A stretch of 64,000 nucleotides of DNA from JAXLXE01 sp046328115. Its GTDB lineage: Bacteria; Chloroflexota; UBA6077; JACCZL01. The stretch lies in the NCBI GenBank assembly GCA_046328115.1, contig JAXLXE010000002.1:248001-312000 (forward strand), in the 5' to 3' direction. A program made the translations under genes and the position numbers. This document shows, piece after piece, positions 61,257 through 64,000 of this stretch. Each line of letters opens with the position of its first letter. The first letter of the stretch is position 1. The notes under the pieces were generated by a model that was given only the letters and a program-made list of their open reading frames with translations, did no database searches and was not told the DNA's origin.

Positions 61257-61595
61257 TTACTCCTTGATCATCACCAGCATCATCTTGAAAGGCGTCACTG
61301 CGTGCAGCGCGTGCGGCACGTTGGCTGGCAGTCGTAGGAGCTGCCCCGCCCCCACCAGGTGCGGCTCGCCCGCGATCGAGATCCTCGCCTCCCCCTCGAC
61401 CACCTGCACCAGCGCGTCAAACGCTGCCGAGTGCTCGCTCAACCCCTCACCCTGGTCGAACGCAAACAGCGTCACCGTCCCCGTCGGTTTGTTCACGATC
61501 GTCCGGCTGACCACCGAGCCAGCCTGAACATCCACGGCAGCGGCCAGCGTCATCACGCCGTCCATCAACGAGCCTGCACTTTGTTCATCCGACAC
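61257..61595 (-). CDS. Cupin-domain protein
   Basis: 112 aa from the GTG at 61595, which has GGAGG nine bases upstream; an upstream GTG at 61616 is less likely. Small single-domain cupin: FDQGEGLSEHSAAFDALVQVVEGEARISIAGEPHLVGAGQLLRLPANVPHAL. It holds one metal-ligand type His plus the typical Gly turns, and the HxH pair is partly lost. Possibly a binding or sensor protein instead of an enzyme. It sits 49 bases beyond the antitoxin start. Confidence 0.85.
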   Translation of the reverse strand: MSDEQSAGSLMDGVMTLAAAVDVQAGSVVSRTIVNKPTGTVTLFAFDQGEGLSEHSAAFDALVQVVEGEARISIAGEPHLVGAGQLLRLPANVPHALHAVTPFKMMLVMIKE

Positions 61596-61718
61596 GGGCT
61601 GGTACCTCCGCTCCACAGGCGAGACTATCTCAATGAGGGTGCCTTACGGCGGCGAGGACAGGGGCGTGACGCGCGTCACGCAATCGCGGGCGTGACGCCC
61701 CGTTCAGGCGCCCAGGCG

Positions 61719-63956
61719 TCAGGAGGGCGCCCGCTCCCCAGGCTCCACCCTCACGTGCTCGATCGCGCCGCTGTAGCGAAACGCCCCGTGGCGGTCGGAC
61801 AGCTCAGGATTCACCGGGCCTCGACGATCCAGCCCGATGTCCAGCCCCTCGAAGACGCCGAAGCTCAGCGTTGGCGAGAGTTGGGTCCACCCCACCACCT
61901 CCGCTCCGTCCAGGATCAAGCGTCCACGCCCCTCGCGGTTTCCTAGCGCCTCGTACTCCAGCGTGAGCTCCCGATCTCCGGGTCCCACCTCCACCGCCGG
62001 CAGCGTAACCCGGTCGCCAAACCCGTTGTAGTGGAAGCTCAGCTTCCCCGCCTCGATCCACGCCACCATGCCGCCAACGGGATCTCCAATTGCCCAGACG
62101 ACACCTTGATCGCCCCTCGAGTACGAAAAACGTGCCGAGATCCGGAACGAGCGATTGCTGATCTTCGGCAGGATATTGGCGCGCTGCACCGTCTGCATGC
62201 CGGGCAGGTACGTGTGCGCCTCGTCGGCCAGCCGCCGCGCGTGGTTCGGCGTGTCAAAGAACTTCTGCGGTCGACTTCGGTTGTCCAGCGGGTACACCTG
62301 GTTCGCCCAGGCCGCGGCGTCAAACGCCTCCACCAGCTCCGCCAGCTTCTCCGGACGAGCGGCCGCCAGATCAACGCTCTCCGAGAAGTCCTCCCTGAGA
62401 TTGTGGAGCGTCCAGTTGTCCAGGTCCACGGCCTCGCCACGCTTCTGGATGGAGCGGGCCAGCCAGCCATCGCGATAGTACGCGCGGTTCGCCCAGCACT
62501 CGTAGTACTGCTCCGTCCGAGTCGCTGGAGCATCGCCGCCTTTCAGAACGGACGCAAAGCTCCGTCCGTCCATTGACTGCGCCGGCCGCCCGTTCACCGC
62601 CTCCAGCGGCGGCACGCCCGCCAGATCCAGCAGCGTTGGCATCACGTCCGTGACGTGGGCAAGCTGCGATCGCACCGCGCCATGATCCTTGAGCATGCGT
62701 GGCCAGGAAATAACGAACGAGACACGCCGACCGCCCCCGCCCGTATAGGTCTTGTAGGTTGGGAATGGTGTATTGCACACCTGCCCCCACCCAGTTGGGT
62801 ACAGCGAGACGCTGCGCGGACCACCGAGATCGCCGATCCGCTCGCGCTCCTCGCTGGCAGATTTCGGCGCCAGCCCGCTGTAGCGGCGGTTGTTGTTCAC
62901 CATGCCAATCGGCCCACCCGCATCGGTGGCGCCATTGTCAGAGGTGAACACGATGATCGTGTTGTCCAGCTCACCGATCTGCTCGAGGAACCTGACCAGC
63001 TTGCCCACGTTCTGGTCCGCGCAGTCCAGCATCGCTGCGTACGTTTCCATGTGCCGCGCCAGCAACGCTCGATCTGCCGGGTCGATCTCATCCCACGCCG
63101 GAACCTGCGGGTCAGAGGGGGCCAATCGAGCATCTTGAGGGATCAGGCCCAGCGCCTTCTGGCGCTGGAACCGCGCCTCACGGATGGCGTTCCAGCCGGC
63201 GTCGTAGCGACCTCGATACCGGGCCAGATCATCTGGCTTCGCCTGGAGCGGGGCGTGCACAGCGTTGTTCGCCACGTACAGGAAAAAGGGCTTAGTCGCT
63301 GACGACGCCCGAAGCTCCTTGACGTACTGAATACCTCGATCCATCCAGTCGTCGGTGGAGTAGTAGCCGGGCGGATACTCATCCATCGGCAAGCGCTGGT
63401 TGTTGAGTCTGATGTCCGCCGGAAAGAAGAAGTGGGTCTCTCCGTCCATGAAGCCGTAGAACGTGTTGAACCCGCGCTGGGCCGGCCAGTTGTGCTTCGG
63501 CCCGGATGGCACCGCGTCCAGCGTGGGCGTGTTGTGCCACTTGCCGGTCATGATCGTCTCATAGCCCGCCGCGCGCAGCGTCTCCGCGATCGTGGGACAG
63601 TCCAGCGGGATCTCGCCGCGGTAGCCCGGGTATCCTGGATCGTTGTTGGAGAGCCATCCCGTGCTGACCGCGTGAGCGTTTCGGCCAGTCAGCAACGCTG
63701 CCCTGGCTGGCGAACAGATCGGATGCGTGGTGTACTGATTGAACCGCAGCCCGCGGGCCGCAAGCGCATCAATATTTGGCGTATCAATCTCGGAGCCAAA
63801 GCAGCCAGGATCCGAGTAGCCCATGTCGTCCATGTAGATGACGACGATGTTCGGCGCCCCCTCGGCGGCACCCTGCCGCTCCGGCCACCACGGGCTGGAC
63901 TCCTCCCGAGTGCGGCCAATCACTCCTTGAAACTCACCAGCGGGCGTCGAACTCAT
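61719..63956 (-). CDS. Arylsulfatase with C-terminal beta-sandwich extension
   Basis: 745 aa, ATG start. Sulfatase domain about 35-540: YMDDMGYSDPG with Asp43 and Asp44, Cys81 in CSPARAALLTGRN for formylglycine, GKWHNTP, SDNGATDAGG. The remaining 190 residues (FSYSRGDQGVVWAIGDPVGGMVAWIEAGKLSFHYNG, GRGRLILDGAEVVGW) are the beta-sandwich seen in AtsA-like enzymes. No signal peptide is evident. Substrate unknown. It is the second sulfatase in the window, shorter on identity with the first than on fold. Confidence 0.93.
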   Translation of the reverse strand: MSSTPAGEFQGVIGRTREESSPWWPERQGAAEGAPNIVVIYMDDMGYSDPGCFGSEIDTPNIDALAARGLRFNQYTTHPICSPARAALLTGRNAHAVSTGWLSNNDPGYPGYRGEIPLDCPTIAETLRAAGYETIMTGKWHNTPTLDAVPSGPKHNWPAQRGFNTFYGFMDGETHFFFPADIRLNNQRLPMDEYPPGYYSTDDWMDRGIQYVKELRASSATKPFFLYVANNAVHAPLQAKPDDLARYRGRYDAGWNAIREARFQRQKALGLIPQDARLAPSDPQVPAWDEIDPADRALLARHMETYAAMLDCADQNVGKLVRFLEQIGELDNTIIVFTSDNGATDAGGPIGMVNNNRRYSGLAPKSASEERERIGDLGGPRSVSLYPTGWGQVCNTPFPTYKTYTGGGGRRVSFVISWPRMLKDHGAVRSQLAHVTDVMPTLLDLAGVPPLEAVNGRPAQSMDGRSFASVLKGGDAPATRTEQYYECWANRAYYRDGWLARSIQKRGEAVDLDNWTLHNLREDFSESVDLAAARPEKLAELVEAFDAAAWANQVYPLDNRSRPQKFFDTPNHARRLADEAHTYLPGMQTVQRANILPKISNRSFRISARFSYSRGDQGVVWAIGDPVGGMVAWIEAGKLSFHYNGFGDRVTLPAVEVGPGDRELTLEYEALGNREGRGRLILDGAEVVGWTQLSPTLSFGVFEGLDIGLDRRGPVNPELSDRHGAFRYSGAIEHVRVEPGERAPS

Positions 63957-64000
63957 GGACTACTCCTTAGCCCGCACATTGTGTCGCAATCGCCGTTTGG

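Noticed and set aside
1..64000. CRISPR array, insertion sequence or prophage
   Set aside because: No regularly spaced direct repeats, transposase, integrase or phage structural genes are seen in the window.

Overview
The window is very GC-rich, densely coded bacterial DNA. I read it as a Chloroflexota chromosome segment, probably Thermomicrobia-like, although no rRNA gene is present to prove this. Supporting traits are an hrcA-grpE-dnaJ heat-shock operon under a CIRCE operator, several ABC lipoproteins with Lys-Pro-Ala-Glu-Ala-Ala linkers, frequent GTG/TTG starts, and a PAS/GAF/SARP regulator. Protein homologies are judged from recognised motifs, not from a search.

Layout. 1-1.5 kb: end of a cobalt-type nitrile hydratase operon (beta, alpha, accessory). 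1.5-7.0 kb, minus strand: hrcA-grpE-dnaJ-prmA-rsmE-SAM hydroxide adenosyltransferase, behind a good sigma-70 promoter and a variant CIRCE. 7.2-10.7 kb: a STAS protein, a secreted protein and a membrane Ser/Thr kinase. 10.9-12 kb: selD, itself a selenoprotein gene with an in-frame UGA and a candidate bSECIS hairpin. 12-16.6 kb: a Pro-rich membrane protein, cdaA and its YbbR partner (c-di-AMP synthesis), and der. 17-20.4 kb: a lone RND transporter. 20.6-27.4 kb: an enolase-superfamily dehydratase, a peptide-type ABC transporter without ATPases, and a sulfatase.

27.9-40.4 kb is the most distinctive block. A PAS-GAF-GAF-SARP regulator with four clustered PAS cysteines precedes a membrane-anchored cytochrome c, narGHJI and two NarK-type transporters. 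The likely job is nitrate respiration. Nitrite oxidation by a NarG-like NXR cannot be excluded from sequence alone. 40.4-43.3 kb holds an ECF sigma factor with a SnoaL-like tail and small associated proteins.

43.7-47.1 kb is a sugar ABC transporter without an ATPase. It is followed by tRNA-Pro(GGG), a DedA protein and a 2Fe-2S thioredoxin-fold ferredoxin. 49-56.3 kb is a Gfo/Idh/MocA oxidoreductase and a complete five-gene peptide ABC transporter, with a 40-nt palindrome between the binding-protein gene and the first permease gene. The last 8 kb carries an AbiEii-like nucleotidyltransferase pair, an LLM oxidoreductase/hydrolase operon, a VapBC module, a cupin and a second sulfatase.

Recurring themes are import and breakdown of organic solutes (three ABC importers, two sulfatases, sugar-acid dehydratase, oxidoreductases, nitrile hydratase) together with anaerobic or nitrogen-linked respiration.
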